Source: Nocardioides pocheonensis (lineage in GTDB: Bacteria; Actinomycetota; Actinomycetes; Propionibacteriales; Nocardioidaceae). Taken from it: 64,000 bases of DNA. Position 1 is the stretch's first letter, and every line of letters begins with the position of its first letter. The notes below the pieces were generated by a model. It did not search any database and was not told where the DNA came from. It worked only from the letters and a program-made list of their open reading frames with translations. The stretch lies in contig NZ_RJSF01000036.1 of assembly GCF_003725535.1 (NCBI RefSeq), positions 62,001-126,000 of the forward strand, in the 5' to 3' direction. Below are positions 27,059 through 37,000 of this stretch, one piece after another. The position numbers and the translations under genes were made by a program.

Positions 27059-27766
27059 CTAGCCGGTGTTGGGCTCGGGGCGCGGGACCAGGTCGATCAG
27101 CTCGCCGACCCCCTCCGCGATCCGGCTGGGGCGGTAGTCGACCAGGCTGTCCAGCCGGGCGCACGCGAGCAGCTCGGCGAGCACGACGTCGCCGAGACCG
27201 GCCGCCGGGGTCCAGGAGGTCACGTGGGTGTCGACGGTCGCGCCCCCGGTGGGGTTGCCCAGTGCTCGCCCCCGCGCCGCAGGGTGGGTGGTCACCAGCG
27301 GCTCACCGTCTCCCGGCGTGCGACCGCGGGAGAGCACCAGCCTCTCGCCGGCCGCGCGACCACCCTCGAAGTGCCACACCCAGGTCCGTCCGGCCGCCTC
27401 GACCCGCAGGAAGCGCAAGGTCCCCCGCAGCCGCGACCTCCTCGACTCGTCGGCCTGCATCAGCACCGACCCGACGGACCCGTCCAGTCGGACGACCTTC
27501 CGGTAGCCGCCCGTCGGATCGGGAGCACCCGAGAGGTCCAGCTCGGCGAGCACCGCGCCGTCGCAGCGAGCGAGTCGTCGCTGCCACCGGGCGGCCACCT
27601 CGACGGACCGTCCGGCGATCGTGGTGCCGGCGAGCTCGAGCTCGACGTCCTGGTCCTGGGCGAAGTACCGCGGCAGCGCCTCGACCGCGAGCAGCTCGGC
27701 CACCTCGACCCGGCCGCCCTCACCGATCGGCTCCCACACGCCCGGAGGGCCACCTCCCGGGCCCAC
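27059..27766 (-). CDS. Unknown protein, last gene of leftward WXG100 operon
   Basis: A 235-residue soluble beta-rich protein; no signal peptide, no membrane helix and no motif I recognise. Trp-containing stretches (TWVWHFEGG) and a C-terminal helical segment (VVLAELLACARLDSLVDY) are visible. The GTG at 27766 is one base beyond the preceding stop; a GTG at about 27742 (giving MWEPIGEGG) is an alternative. Position at the end of a WXG100 operon suggests an accessory or chaperone role, which is inference. Confidence 0.55.
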   Translation of the reverse strand: MGPGGGPPGVWEPIGEGGRVEVAELLAVEALPRYFAQDQDVELELAGTTIAGRSVEVAARWQRRLARCDGAVLAELDLSGAPDPTGGYRKVVRLDGSVGSVLMQADESRRSRLRGTLRFLRVEAAGRTWVWHFEGGRAAGERLVLSRGRTPGDGEPLVTTHPAARGRALGNPTGGATVDTHVTSWTPAAGLGDVVLAELLACARLDSLVDYRPSRIAEGVGELIDLVPRPEPNTG

Positions 27767-27767
27767 G

Positions 27768-28061
27768 TCAGCGGTACTCGGGATCGTGGTGCCGGGCCGC
27801 GGCGTTCGCAGCCGCGACCTCGTCGGCCTGCTTCGACCGGGCCTGCTGCGACACCGTCTGCGCCTCCTCGCGAATGGCCTGCGCGGCGCGGCCGGCCGCG
27901 CCCCTGAACCCGCGGATCGCCCCGCGCACCTCCGTCGCGTTGTCGCAGTCCCAGGTCGAGCCCTGGGCTGCGGTGTTCGCGGCGTCGCAGCAGACCTCGA
28001 GGTCGTCGGCCAGCGCGCGCATCAGCCGGGCCTTCTCGAAGAGCTCGTCGGAAGTCGCCAT
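27768..28061 (-). CDS. Small helical WXG100-like protein with WxC in place of WxG
   Basis: A 97-residue, almost wholly alpha-helical protein: helix, a central turn with STWDCDNATEVRG, then a second long helix. Size and helix-turn-helix plan are those of Esx/WXG100 proteins, but the turn reads W-D-C rather than W-x-G. ATG at 28061, 11 bases after the preceding gene. Could be an Esx-like partner of the 495-residue protein encoded just upstream. Confidence 0.6.
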   Translation of the reverse strand: MATSDELFEKARLMRALADDLEVCCDAANTAAQGSTWDCDNATEVRGAIRGFRGAAGRAAQAIREEAQTVSQQARSKQADEVAAANAAARHHDPEYR

Positions 28062-28072
28062 CGCCGTCCGTC

Positions 28073-29560
28073 CTAGAACCAGTTGCCCGGGTTGAGCTTG
28101 GAGTCCTTCACGGCGTCGAAGCCGTCGCTGATCGTGCCGCCGACCGCGTCGGCCGCGTCCCCCATCCTGTCGCCGGCCCAGTCCACCGCCTCGTCGGCCG
28201 CGTGGGTCACGTCGTCCCAGTGCTCGACCAGCCGGGCCCCGCCGTACACGACCCCGGTGACCGCGACGGCACCCCACGTGACCGGGTTGGGCGCGATCAT
28301 GGCGGCGGTGAGCGAGGCGTTGAACCCGACCTCGGCGAAGTCGCCGATCACCTTGGCCTTGCCGCTGGTGCCGCCGTGGGTCCAGGCGTCCTGCTCCTCG
28401 TGCGACCGGAACGAGTTGATCAGACCGACGGTGCTGTCCCCGGTGGCGAACGCGCTCCCCGCGACGCCGAGGACGCGCAGGCCGCCGGCGACCCTGCCCA
28501 TCTCGAGGAGCCCGCCGGCCCGGCCCACCGTCAGCAGGTTGGTCGCGTTGCGCGCCACCGCGATCTTCTCGGTCTGGCCCGCGGCGTTGACGATCTCGGT
28601 CTGCCAGGGTCGCCCGAAGACGTTCCCGGTGATGTTCGCGATGCGTCCCACCGCCGGGGCCTTCGCGATGTCGACCAGGCGGTCCATGTTGTCGCGGACG
28701 AACGGCTGGTTGAGGAACTGCGCCCATCGCGTGAGCTGGGCGGACTCGGCACCCGGCACGGTCGCCGACCGCGCGGCGGCCAAGGCCTCCTCGAAGGTCT
28801 GCGACTTCAGGACGTACTTGACCGCCTGCGCCCTCAGCCAGGGCATCGTCGTGCCCGGGGCGAACAGGGTGCGCTTGCCGGAGAGGTAGAAGCCGTCGAC
28901 GGCGGCGATGCCCTTGCGCAGCCACTGGGCCTGGAGCGCCAGGTCGCGACCCTCCAGGGCCGTCGCTCCGGCCTCGCCCCAGCGGCTGGTGATCTTGAAC
29001 AGCAGGCTGTAGGCCTGGGTCCTGCCGAGGTTGGCGGTCGCCAGGGAGGCCATGCCGCCCGCCTGGAGGAGGGACTGGTACTCGTCGAAGGCGTGGATCC
29101 CCCTCTGGATCAGCTCGCCCTTGTCGTCGAGCAGGGGCAGGTGCGCGAGCGCCCGGGCCTCGACCTTCTCGATCCAGTCGGAGAAGTTCTGCGAGCCGTC
29201 CCAGTCGAGGATGCCGGTCTCGCCCTGGTCGCGGGCCCGCTCGGCGGCCTCGAGCGTGTAGAGCTGCTCGTCGACCGGCATCGAGCCTCCCGCCATCTGC
29301 CGGAGCTCGTCGGGAGAGACCTTGAACGAGGTGAAGCTCGTGTCGCCGTGCTCGAGTCGCTCGACGAGCCCGATCCGGGCACGGAGGTCGACGGCGGTCT
29401 CCGAGGCCCAGGTCGGGGCCGCGCGCAGCTGCGCGACCTCGCCACCGACGCCGAGCCCGTCGGCGGCGCTGAGCAGGCCCGGCAGGTCCGCGGCGAGGTT
29501 CGTCAGCGCGTCGGCGGTGGCCTCGAGGACGTGCTTGTCGACGAAGACGGGCTTCGTCAC
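28073..29560 (-). CDS. T7SS-associated large protein, putative substrate
   Basis: A 495-residue protein. Residues 1-75 form a helical Esx-like N-terminus (ADALTNLAADLPGLLSAADG). The middle is helical. A hydrophobic segment at about 430-450 (APNPVTWGAVAVTGVVYGGA) precedes an amphipathic tail (DEAVDWAGDRMGDAADAVGG) common at the C-terminal part of WXG-type T7SS proteins. No nuclease or other toxin motif seen. The GTG overlaps the previous stop (GTGA). Membrane-active or structural substrate is a guess from layout. Confidence 0.55.
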   Translation of the reverse strand: MTKPVFVDKHVLEATADALTNLAADLPGLLSAADGLGVGGEVAQLRAAPTWASETAVDLRARIGLVERLEHGDTSFTSFKVSPDELRQMAGGSMPVDEQLYTLEAAERARDQGETGILDWDGSQNFSDWIEKVEARALAHLPLLDDKGELIQRGIHAFDEYQSLLQAGGMASLATANLGRTQAYSLLFKITSRWGEAGATALEGRDLALQAQWLRKGIAAVDGFYLSGKRTLFAPGTTMPWLRAQAVKYVLKSQTFEEALAAARSATVPGAESAQLTRWAQFLNQPFVRDNMDRLVDIAKAPAVGRIANITGNVFGRPWQTEIVNAAGQTEKIAVARNATNLLTVGRAGGLLEMGRVAGGLRVLGVAGSAFATGDSTVGLINSFRSHEEQDAWTHGGTSGKAKVIGDFAEVGFNASLTAAMIAPNPVTWGAVAVTGVVYGGARLVEHWDDVTHAADEAVDWAGDRMGDAADAVGGTISDGFDAVKDSKLNPGNWF

Positions 29561-30423
29561 ACGGCGTCACCCCCAGCGGCCGGCCGGCCGATCAGCTCGG
29601 CAGCCTCGGTGAGCTCGGCCTTCGACGGGAGCAGCTCGGCGAACGCCTTCCAGAGGTCTCCCCCGCTGATCGGCGCGAACGTCGCCTCGGCGTCCGGGGT
29701 GATCTGCTCGGGCCGGAGCGGCTCCGCGGGCGACGTACGGGCCCAGAACCCGCCGGACCCGCAGTCCCACACCGCAAGGCCTCGGGAGTGCCGCGTCTCG
29801 GGACCCCAGGCACACGTGATCCGCCACGTGCCCTCGAGCGTGGCGAGCACGGCGATCCACATCTCCCGCTGCTCCGCGGACATCTCGCCGAGGATGCCGT
29901 CCAGCCCGGCGATCGCGGCCGTGCGGACGTCGTCCCACCCGCCTCCGGACTCGGCGGAGAACGCGGCGAGCAGCGCAGCGATCGTGCGGAGCGGCGCGGT
30001 GACCGGCCGGGCGACCTCCGGCGGGGTGCTGCGCCGGAAGCCGACCAGCCGAGCGAGGACCCAGAGCAGCTGGGGCAGCTCGTCCTTGACGAACACGACC
30101 TCGTCGTCCGCGGCCCCGGGCCACGGTTCGGTGTACCAGAGGCTCTCGTCGCCGCGGACCACGACGTGGCTGACGGTCGGTCCGGCCTGGCTCATCGTCT
30201 CGACCCACAGCTCCACCAACGGCTCGGCCATCGCGACCGCGAGGTCGGCGACGAGCCGGTGCACCGAGCCCTCGGGGTCGACCAGCCCGGCTGCGGCGAG
30301 CCGGTCGAGATCAGGGTCGTCGCCCGGACCGGGCTTGATCTCACGGTTGGAGCAGAGCCGGAGCAGCTCGAGCTGGGCCTCCGTGAGGCTGATCCGGCGA
30401 CGCAGCGGGTCCAGGCGGGGCAT
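29557..30423 (-). CDS. Soluble protein in WXG100 operon, possibly EspG-like
   Basis: A 288-residue protein from the ATG at 30423, which follows CAGGAG; longer in-frame starts run through the upstream hairpin. No signal peptide. The order (helical N-terminus, beta strands such as SHVVVRGDESLWYTEP, then ELPQLLWVLARLVGF) is reminiscent of EspG-type Esx chaperones, which also sit beside WXG100 genes, but I cannot confirm homology. The stop overlaps the next start. Confidence 0.5.
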   Translation of the reverse strand: MPRLDPLRRRISLTEAQLELLRLCSNREIKPGPGDDPDLDRLAAAGLVDPEGSVHRLVADLAVAMAEPLVELWVETMSQAGPTVSHVVVRGDESLWYTEPWPGAADDEVVFVKDELPQLLWVLARLVGFRRSTPPEVARPVTAPLRTIAALLAAFSAESGGGWDDVRTAAIAGLDGILGEMSAEQREMWIAVLATLEGTWRITCAWGPETRHSRGLAVWDCGSGGFWARTSPAEPLRPEQITPDAEATFAPISGGDLWKAFAELLPSKAELTEAAELIGRPAAGGDAV

Positions 30424-30467
30424 GGGGCTCCTGAAGGGGCAGGGGTGTGGAGGTCCGGGACGAAGAA

Positions 30468-30497
30468 GGACCAGACACCGGTCGTGGTGCCTGGTCC
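30468..30497 (-). terminator. Hairpin between WXG100 gene and downstream operon
   Basis: GGACCAGACACC (30468-30479) pairs with GGTGCCTGGTCC (30486-30497) with one mismatch and a six-base loop. It lies 20 bases past the WXG100 stop, before the next gene. Probably a partial terminator or 3' stabiliser that gives more WXG100 message than downstream message. Confidence 0.65.
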
Positions 30498-30517
30498 CTC
30501 CGAGTACGTCGATGCGC

Positions 30518-30793
30518 TCAGATGGAGGCAGACTCACCCGTCGCCGCGGCGATGTTGTTGTGCTGGGTCCGGATGTCGTCCCGGCCCTCGTTCAGCGCCT
30601 GGTGGAGCTTGTCGAAGTGCGGCTTGAACTCCTCCCACGCCGAGCGGAACTTGTCGGCGTTGGCGCCCTTCCAGACGGCCTGGTTGACGTGGCCGTCGAG
30701 CGTGGTCTTGAACTCGAGCGCCTTCTGAGCGTGCTCGTCGAGCCCCTTGTGCAGGTTGCGCAGGGTCTCGAGATCGCCACCGACTTCAGCCAT
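30518..30793 (-). CDS. WXG100 (EsxA-like) secreted protein
   Basis: A 91-residue helical hairpin protein with the central W-x-G turn (QAVWKGANADKF, about residues 39-50) of the WXG100 family, which form dimers exported by FtsK-type T7SS ATPases. The ATG at 30793 follows AGAGGAAACACC; an upstream in-frame extension lacks a ribosome-binding site. Downstream of a GTTT-N16-GGGTAG promoter and followed by a hairpin. The classic C-terminal YxxxD/E export signal is not obvious. Confidence 0.87.
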   Translation of the reverse strand: MAEVGGDLETLRNLHKGLDEHAQKALEFKTTLDGHVNQAVWKGANADKFRSAWEEFKPHFDKLHQALNEGRDDIRTQHNNIAAATGESASI

Positions 30794-30875
30794 GGTGTTT
30801 CCTCTCCGAGTTGAGTTTCGTTGTGCGGCCCCGGCACCCTCCGCGGGTACGTCGTGACGAGCCAGTGGAGCCGTT

Positions 30876-30901
30876 CTACCCGTGCCCACACCCCGCTAAA
30901 C
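30876..30901 (-). promoter_or_regulatory. SigB/SigF-type promoter of the WXG100 operon
   Basis: Reading leftward: -35 GTTT (30898-30901), 16-base spacer, -10 GGGTAG (30876-30881). Identical boxes and spacing occur before the FtsK-ATPase operon and the Tad operon. Predicted transcription start near 30869, giving a leader of about 75 bases before the ATG at 30793. The GTTT...GGGTA pattern is the known preference of SigB/SigF-group sigma factors. Confidence 0.8.
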
Positions 30902-30978
30902 AAGGCCGTTTCGATGGTTGGCCCGCACCCGGACGGGGAATGCTGACGCGACTCCAGACCCCGCTCCCAGGAGGTGTC

Positions 30979-31263
30979 GTGCCGCCGAAGCTGAAGGCGA
31001 ACCCCCGCAAGCAGGAGCTGGCCGACGCCCTGAGCCGGGCCCGGACGGTGGCCGGCACGATCCCCGGCATCCTGCAGCCGGCGGCAGCGGCCATGTCGGC
31101 GAAGGCGTGGGTCGGCGGCTCGTCGCACGACTTCGAGGCCGGCCTCTCCGAGCAGGCCCCGGCCGCGAAGAAGGGGGGCACCAGCTCGGTCGAGGAGATC
31201 CAGTCGGCCTACGACCGGTGTCCCGCCGAGATCCCGGATCCCACCGCGCAGGACGCCCACTGA
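30979..31263 (+). CDS. Small WXG-type protein
   Basis: A 94-residue protein: basic N-terminus, helix (QELADALSRARTVAGTIPGI), a turn containing AWVGGSSHDF (W-x-G), then a second helix. The GTG at 30979 follows AGGAGG. Its stop overlaps the next start (TGATG). Divergent from the leftward WXG100 gene across a shared control region; a weak GGTT-N15-GGGGAA element (30916-30940) might drive it. Likely forms an Esx-type partner for the next gene product. Confidence 0.7.
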   Translation: MPPKLKANPRKQELADALSRARTVAGTIPGILQPAAAAMSAKAWVGGSSHDFEAGLSEQAPAAKKGGTSSVEEIQSAYDRCPAEIPDPTAQDAH

Positions 31264-33440
31264 TGGGTGAGGCCACGATCGACCTCGACGCGATGCAGTC
31301 GCTGGTGGACACCATGAACACCGCGGCGACCGACCTGCGGGGCGCGAGGTCCGACCTGGCCGGCATCCTCTCCGGCGTCTCGCTGGACACCTCTCCGCCG
31401 TACCCGCTCGAGACGGCCGCGTCCTGGGTGGAGGGACAGGTCCCCGGCCTGCGCCGTCGGCTGGCCCTCGCCCAGGCGATCGCGGCCTCGAGCCCCGGCT
31501 TCCACGGCGGCGCCGTGCGCATCGAGGAGGACGACCTCAGCCGGTTGTCGCCCGCCGAGGCACAGCGCAAGGGTGCGGCCGCAGCGGCAGCACTGCGGGA
31601 CGCAGCCGGCATGCCCGACCCGGCCCTCGTCGCCGAGATCACGGCGAACCAGAACGATCCCTACTACGCAGCCGCGTTCGCCAAGGTCCTCAGCCCCGAG
31701 CAGCTCGCCACGATCGTCAAGGACGCGTCGGCCAGCTGGCAGGGCGGGTTCCCAGGGCCGACCGCGAAGGGCGCGCCGGGGTTCGACGAGTGGACCAAGC
31801 ACTACAAGGACGCGCTCGCTGCGATCGGCACGACGCTGGGCACGGCGACCCGCAACACCGCACCAGACCTGGCGCTGCCCCCGGACAACGCGCAGCGATG
31901 GGTGGACCAGTTCACCGCCGACATCGAGCAGCACGGCGACTCGCTGCGCGACTCCAACCAGGGCAACGCGCTGGGGCTCAGCTACCTGCTCACGTTCGGC
32001 ACGTACTCGACGCCGTTCCTCGACAAGGTCGCCACGGACGCCTACGACTACGAGCGCAGGCACGACGACGATCCCGTGTGGGCGCCGAAGACCGGCGGCG
32101 ACTACGGCTTCCCCGTCGACCCGCGGTGGGACCGCGAGAGCGTGGCCGACCTGGACGTGATGACGAACATCATGCGGGGGCTCAGCCACAACGCCGACGC
32201 CGCGCAGCACTTCTTCAGCCAGGGCGGCGACGACAAGGTGAAGATCAACGGCCAGGACGTCGAGGTCAACGCCCGCCTGCACTACCTCCTCCAGGACCGC
32301 ACGTGGTCCTCCAGCGACACCTCCGACGAGGGCGACGCGCTCGGTGACGCGCTGCGTGCCGCGACCACCGTCTACCGCAACCGGCTGGCGACCGGCGAGA
32401 CCTCGGCGACGATCGCGTCGCAGACGATCGCGCTGCTCGGCGACAAGACCGGCGACGGGGCCCACGGAGGCCACTGGTACCTGCTCGGCGGCGGGTCGTC
32501 GGCCGGCTGGAAGATGCCGGAGGCGTTGCGCTCCGACGTCGCGGACATCCTGGCGTCCTACGTCCCCGACCTCTTCCGCGAGTACAGCGACCCGGCCAAC
32601 CGGCCGAGCGACCTCGTCCCGCCCTGGTACCAGACCACCAACCCGCAGGGCGTGGACGGCGACCCGTTCGGGATGTCGCTGAACCACGACGACCTCTCCA
32701 AGCTCGTACAGACCCTCGGCGAGGACTCCGCGAACATCACCAAGATCAGCACGGCGGTCCTCGCCTACAACCAGTACCAGCTCAACGACCTCTTCGCCGG
32801 CATCACCGACCCGCAGACCAAGGTCGACATCCTCAACGGCAAGGACTGGCCGCCGCTGACCAACGGCATGAAGGTCGGCCCGAACGTGCTGACCCACCTG
32901 TTCACCGACGCCTACACCGGTGACGACCGACAGGAGAAGATCGACCAGGCGAACAAGGAGGCTCTCGACAAGTTCATCGACCTCGCCGGGAGCCTGCCCG
33001 TCGTGAACATCACGAACAAAGCCGGCTCGTGGGCGTTCGACGCGGTCAAGGGCCAGGTGCTCGACCAGCTGAAGAAGGGCCCGGACGCCACCGCCTCGAA
33101 GCTGTGGACCGACGAGGCGAACAAGGAGACCGAGGCGCTCACCCACAACTTCCAGAACGTCATGCTCCAGAACGGCTTCTACGATGCAGACGTGATCGAC
33201 CTGCTGCTGGCTCAAGGCACCAGGGACGGCGGCTACAGCGCTCCTCCGAAGGAGGCACTGCGCTTCGACGCCGACGGCAAGGTGGCGGGTTTCGACTTCC
33301 AGTCGACGGCGTACAACGAGTGGGCCACCGGCCACTACGACAAGGACACCCACCCCACGTGGGGAGCGATGCCGGGAGGCCAGCTCAGCGAGGGGATCAA
33401 GGAAATCTACGTGACGAACTTCGGAGTCCACTTCTCATGA
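31263..33440 (+). CDS. Large T7SS-associated protein, probably DUF6571-like
   Basis: A 725-residue protein. Residues 1-90 are a helical Esx-like segment (TIDLDAMQSLVDTMNTAATD). The body contains MTNIMRGLSHNADAAQHFFS, a pattern I recall from the DUF6571 family of long actinobacterial proteins found beside WXG genes. No classical signal peptide and no recognised toxin active site. The start overlaps the preceding stop by one base and its end overlaps the following lipoprotein gene (ATGA), so the three are one unit. Putative secreted substrate; the activity is unknown. Confidence 0.65.
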   Translation: MGEATIDLDAMQSLVDTMNTAATDLRGARSDLAGILSGVSLDTSPPYPLETAASWVEGQVPGLRRRLALAQAIAASSPGFHGGAVRIEEDDLSRLSPAEAQRKGAAAAAALRDAAGMPDPALVAEITANQNDPYYAAAFAKVLSPEQLATIVKDASASWQGGFPGPTAKGAPGFDEWTKHYKDALAAIGTTLGTATRNTAPDLALPPDNAQRWVDQFTADIEQHGDSLRDSNQGNALGLSYLLTFGTYSTPFLDKVATDAYDYERRHDDDPVWAPKTGGDYGFPVDPRWDRESVADLDVMTNIMRGLSHNADAAQHFFSQGGDDKVKINGQDVEVNARLHYLLQDRTWSSSDTSDEGDALGDALRAATTVYRNRLATGETSATIASQTIALLGDKTGDGAHGGHWYLLGGGSSAGWKMPEALRSDVADILASYVPDLFREYSDPANRPSDLVPPWYQTTNPQGVDGDPFGMSLNHDDLSKLVQTLGEDSANITKISTAVLAYNQYQLNDLFAGITDPQTKVDILNGKDWPPLTNGMKVGPNVLTHLFTDAYTGDDRQEKIDQANKEALDKFIDLAGSLPVVNITNKAGSWAFDAVKGQVLDQLKKGPDATASKLWTDEANKETEALTHNFQNVMLQNGFYDADVIDLLLAQGTRDGGYSAPPKEALRFDADGKVAGFDFQSTAYNEWATGHYDKDTHPTWGAMPGGQLSEGIKEIYVTNFGVHFS

Positions 33441-34072
33441 CGCAGCGTTGGGCGACGACCGCAGGTGCGCTCCTGCTCACCCTCACCCTCACTTCGTGCG
33501 GCAGCGACGACCATGGAGGAACCGTGAAGACGACGGTCTCGGGCACCTGCGCCCTGCACCGCGACAAGTACGCACTTTCGCCGGTCTCGGCCGACCGCCT
33601 CCGGGCGGCGCTCGGGCCCGGGACGTACACGCTCACCGGCGACGTCTCCAGCGACGACCGGTCCGACGAGGACGCACACACCGCGACGGGTGGGCACCGG
33701 TGGGGGCCACCGGGCCTCCCGATCGACGGCTCCTGCGACTACGCCGACTCCTCCGGGGTCCGCCGCCTCTCGGTCGGCATCGGGCAGAAGGACCTGCCCC
33801 ACAGCGGGTACGACGACGCGCGCCGGACCCAGCAGACCGACCCCCGGGCCCAGAAGGTCGACGGAGCCGACGGCTACGTGATCACCGAGGACGTCACCGA
33901 CCACGACGGTTCCCACGCGCAGCAGGCGGTGGCCGTGCTCTTCGACGGCGACAACCGCTACGTCACCGCCAACATCCTGGTGCCGACGAAGGGTGTCGAC
34001 AGCGCGAAGGAGGCGGTCGCGATCGCCCGCGAGGCGCTCGCTGCCTTCAACTCGCGCATGCGCTCGGCGTAG
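33437..34072 (+). CDS. Lipoprotein of unknown function
   Basis: A 211-residue exported lipoprotein: basic N-terminus, hydrophobic core and a lipobox ending LTSCGS, with the lipidated Cys at about residue 21. The mature part is hydrophilic with a GSCDYAD segment. ATGA overlap with the large upstream gene implies coupled synthesis. It could be an immunity or accessory partner of that protein; this is inference from coupling alone. Ends 27 bases from the convergent ATPase gene. Confidence 0.7.
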   Translation: MTQRWATTAGALLLTLTLTSCGSDDHGGTVKTTVSGTCALHRDKYALSPVSADRLRAALGPGTYTLTGDVSSDDRSDEDAHTATGGHRWGPPGLPIDGSCDYADSSGVRRLSVGIGQKDLPHSGYDDARRTQQTDPRAQKVDGADGYVITEDVTDHDGSHAQQAVAVLFDGDNRYVTANILVPTKGVDSAKEAVAIAREALAAFNSRMRSA

Positions 34073-34099
34073 GCACGCCCCTCAGCGCGCCAGGAGGCG

Positions 34100-37000
34100 T
34101 CACTCCGGCCAGATCACCTGCACCCGCTCCGGCGGAAGACCGGAGCGCATCAGGTAGCCGCCGCCCGGCGGGAGGGACTGGCCGAGCAGCGACCGGGCCA
34201 TCGAGGCGCCGAACATGTCGGGATCGGCCGAGCTCTGCGGCGTCAGCATCAGGCCGGAACCGGAACGCTTGAGGGCGACCACCGGTCCACGGTAGATCCC
34301 ACCCATCTCCGCGGGCGTGCCGGCCGCGGCCAGCACCGAGCCGGTGTCCCGCATGCGCTCGACGAGGTCGCCGAGCAGCGTCGGGAGCCAGCCGTCGGCG
34401 CCCAGCAGCTCGACGTCGTCGACGAGCGTGAGCAGCGGGGCGTCGGCCGCGAGGAGGTCGTCGACGAGGGCCTTCACCTCCGTCTCGTCACTGGTGGCGT
34501 CGAAGGGTCCGTGCACGCCCGGCTGCCCGACGAGGTCGCGCAGCGGACTGATCCGCGGCGTCACCACGACCACCTGCCAGCCACAGCGGAGGGCGAACGT
34601 CGCCATGGTCCGCAGCACCGTCGAGCGCCCCGAACGGCGTGGACCGGTGACGAGCAGGGCGGGCCCGTGGTGGAGGGCGTCCAGGGTGCGCACGGCGAGG
34701 GTGTCGCCTCCGACCGCGAGGGCCAGCTCGGTCGGCGGGAGCGGCTCGGCGAGCAGGTCGGCGGCCTGGTCGAGGCCGATCCGCATCGGCAGCACGTCGA
34801 GCCGGAACGGCCGCTGGTCGCGCGGCACGTCGGCGTACGTCGCGGCAGCCTCGCGGCCGATCGCCTGCAGCGCACCGACCTGCACCGTGCCGGAGGGGTC
34901 GTCGGCGAGCAGCGCCACCTGCGTCTCGCGCAGGCCCTCGGCGCGGAAGCCGCGTCCGTCGGGGATCACCGTGGGCACCTGCTTCGAGGTCATGCCGATG
35001 GTGCCGAAGTCCGACGGGTCGACCATCCGCAGCATCAGCTTGTCGTCGAACAGCGTCGACATCCGCCCGATCGTGAGGGTGCGGTCGCCGGTCATGACCA
35101 CCTTGATCCCGACCGCGGCGCCCTCCTGCATGATCTGCTGCCAGGCGGTGACCAGGCGCCCGCCGTCGATGCCGTCGTAGGCCTGGAAGAACCCCTCCCA
35201 GCGGTCGAACAGCACGACGACGTAGGGCAGCCGCTCGGGCGGCGGCACGTGGGCGCGCTGCTCGGTGACGTCGGCGAACCCGCCCAGCGCGAGCTGCTGC
35301 TGCCGGTCGGAGATCACGCCGCGCAGGCGCGCGACGAGCCGGTCCATCCGGTCGGTCTGGTCGCGGGTGACGATGGCGCCGACGTGCGGCAGCCCGACCA
35401 GCGGCAGCAGCGCGTTGTTGCCGCAGTCGACGCCGTAGAGATGGACGTCGGCCGGGCTGCACCACCGACCGACGGCGCCGGCGATGGCCCGCAGCGTGGT
35501 CGACCGCCCCGCGCGCGGTGCCGAGACGACGGCCAGGTGGCCACCGCCCGCGATGTCGAAGGTGGCCACGTCGCGGCGCTGCTCGGACGGCACGTCGACC
35601 AGGCCGAACGGGATCACCGGCGCGTCGACGGTGGGCGCGCACGCCGGGAACTGCTCGACGAGGTCGTCGAGGGTGAGCCCGTCGGCCAGGGGTGGCAGCC
35701 AGGGACTCGGCGGGGCCAGGATGCCGGACACCGCGCTGGCCTCGCGGGCCGCCTCGACGAGCGCGGCCAGGTCGGTGGGCACGGAGATGTCCTCCTCGGC
35801 CGCGACCGCGCGCTCCTCGGGGGTGCCGAGGGCACGGAACTCCACGGCCCGGAGGGTGACCTCGGCGCCGGCGTCCTCGCCGCGAGGCCTGCCGCCCACC
35901 CGCGAGGACTGGAAGGCGATCAGGCTCGAGTGGCCGAGTCGCGCGAAGCCGCGCCCCGGCGTCGACTTCGCGATCTGCGCGGCGTCGGCGGCCTCGAGCA
36001 CGTCCTGGGAGTCGCCCGCATCGGTGACCCGGAGCGCGATCCGGAGGTTGGTGTTCGACTTGATCTCGGCACTGACGACGCCGGCCGGTCGCTGGGTCGC
36101 GAGGATCAGGTGCACGCCCAGGGACCGGCCCCGGCGGGCGATGTCGACCAGGCCGGTGACGAAGTCCGGCAGCTCGGCGACCAGCGCGGCGAACTCGTCG
36201 ATCACGATCAGCAGGCGCGGCATCGGCGGGTCGTCGGGACCCTTCGCCGCCAGGTAGTCCTCGATGTCCTTGGCGTCGGCCGCGGCCAGCTGGCGCTCGC
36301 GCCGGTGGAGCTCGGCCCCCAGGCTCGCCAGCGCACGCGTCGTGAGGTGCCCGTCGAGGTCGGTGACCATCCCGACCGTGTGCGGGAGGTGGTTGCAGTC
36401 CTTGAACGCGGCGCCGCCCTTGTAGTCGACCAGCACGAAGTTCATCTCGTCCGGGCGGTTGCTCACGGCCAGCGACGCGATGATCGTCTGCAGCAGCTCG
36501 GACTTGCCGGAGCCCGTCGTACCCGCGACCAGCCCGTGCGGACCGTCGCGGCGGAGGTCGACGGCGAAGGCGCCGTCGGCGCCCTCGCCGATCACCGCCT
36601 CGGTGGTGCGGCCGATCGAGCGCCACCGGTCGAGCATGCCGTGGGGCGTCGGTGGATCGAGGTGGATCACGTCCAGCAGCCGCGATGAGGTGGGCACCGA
36701 CCCGGCTGCAGCCACGTCACTGACGTCGCGGACCGGCGCGAGCGCCCGGGCGGCGAGCTCGGCCCACGCCGTGCTCACGACGTCCGGGCGCACGCCCTCC
36801 ACGACCGGCTGCCCGGTGACCCGGACCGTGTAGTCGCCGTGGACCGCGTTGAGCACCGCCCGGCACTCCTCCGGCAGGAGGCGCTCGTCGGCGTCGAGGC
36901 AGAGGAAGTAGATCCGGACCCGCGGCCCGCCCTGCAGCAGCTCCGGTACGCCGGGCAGCAACCGCAGCCGCCGGGCACCGTCGAGCACGACGAGGACCGG

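Noticed and set aside
30908-30940. GTTT...GGGGAA as a matching promoter for the rightward WXG-like operon
   Set aside because: The spacing from GTTT is 23 bases. The alternative GGTT-N15-GGGGAA deviates in both boxes, so it is only a weak candidate.
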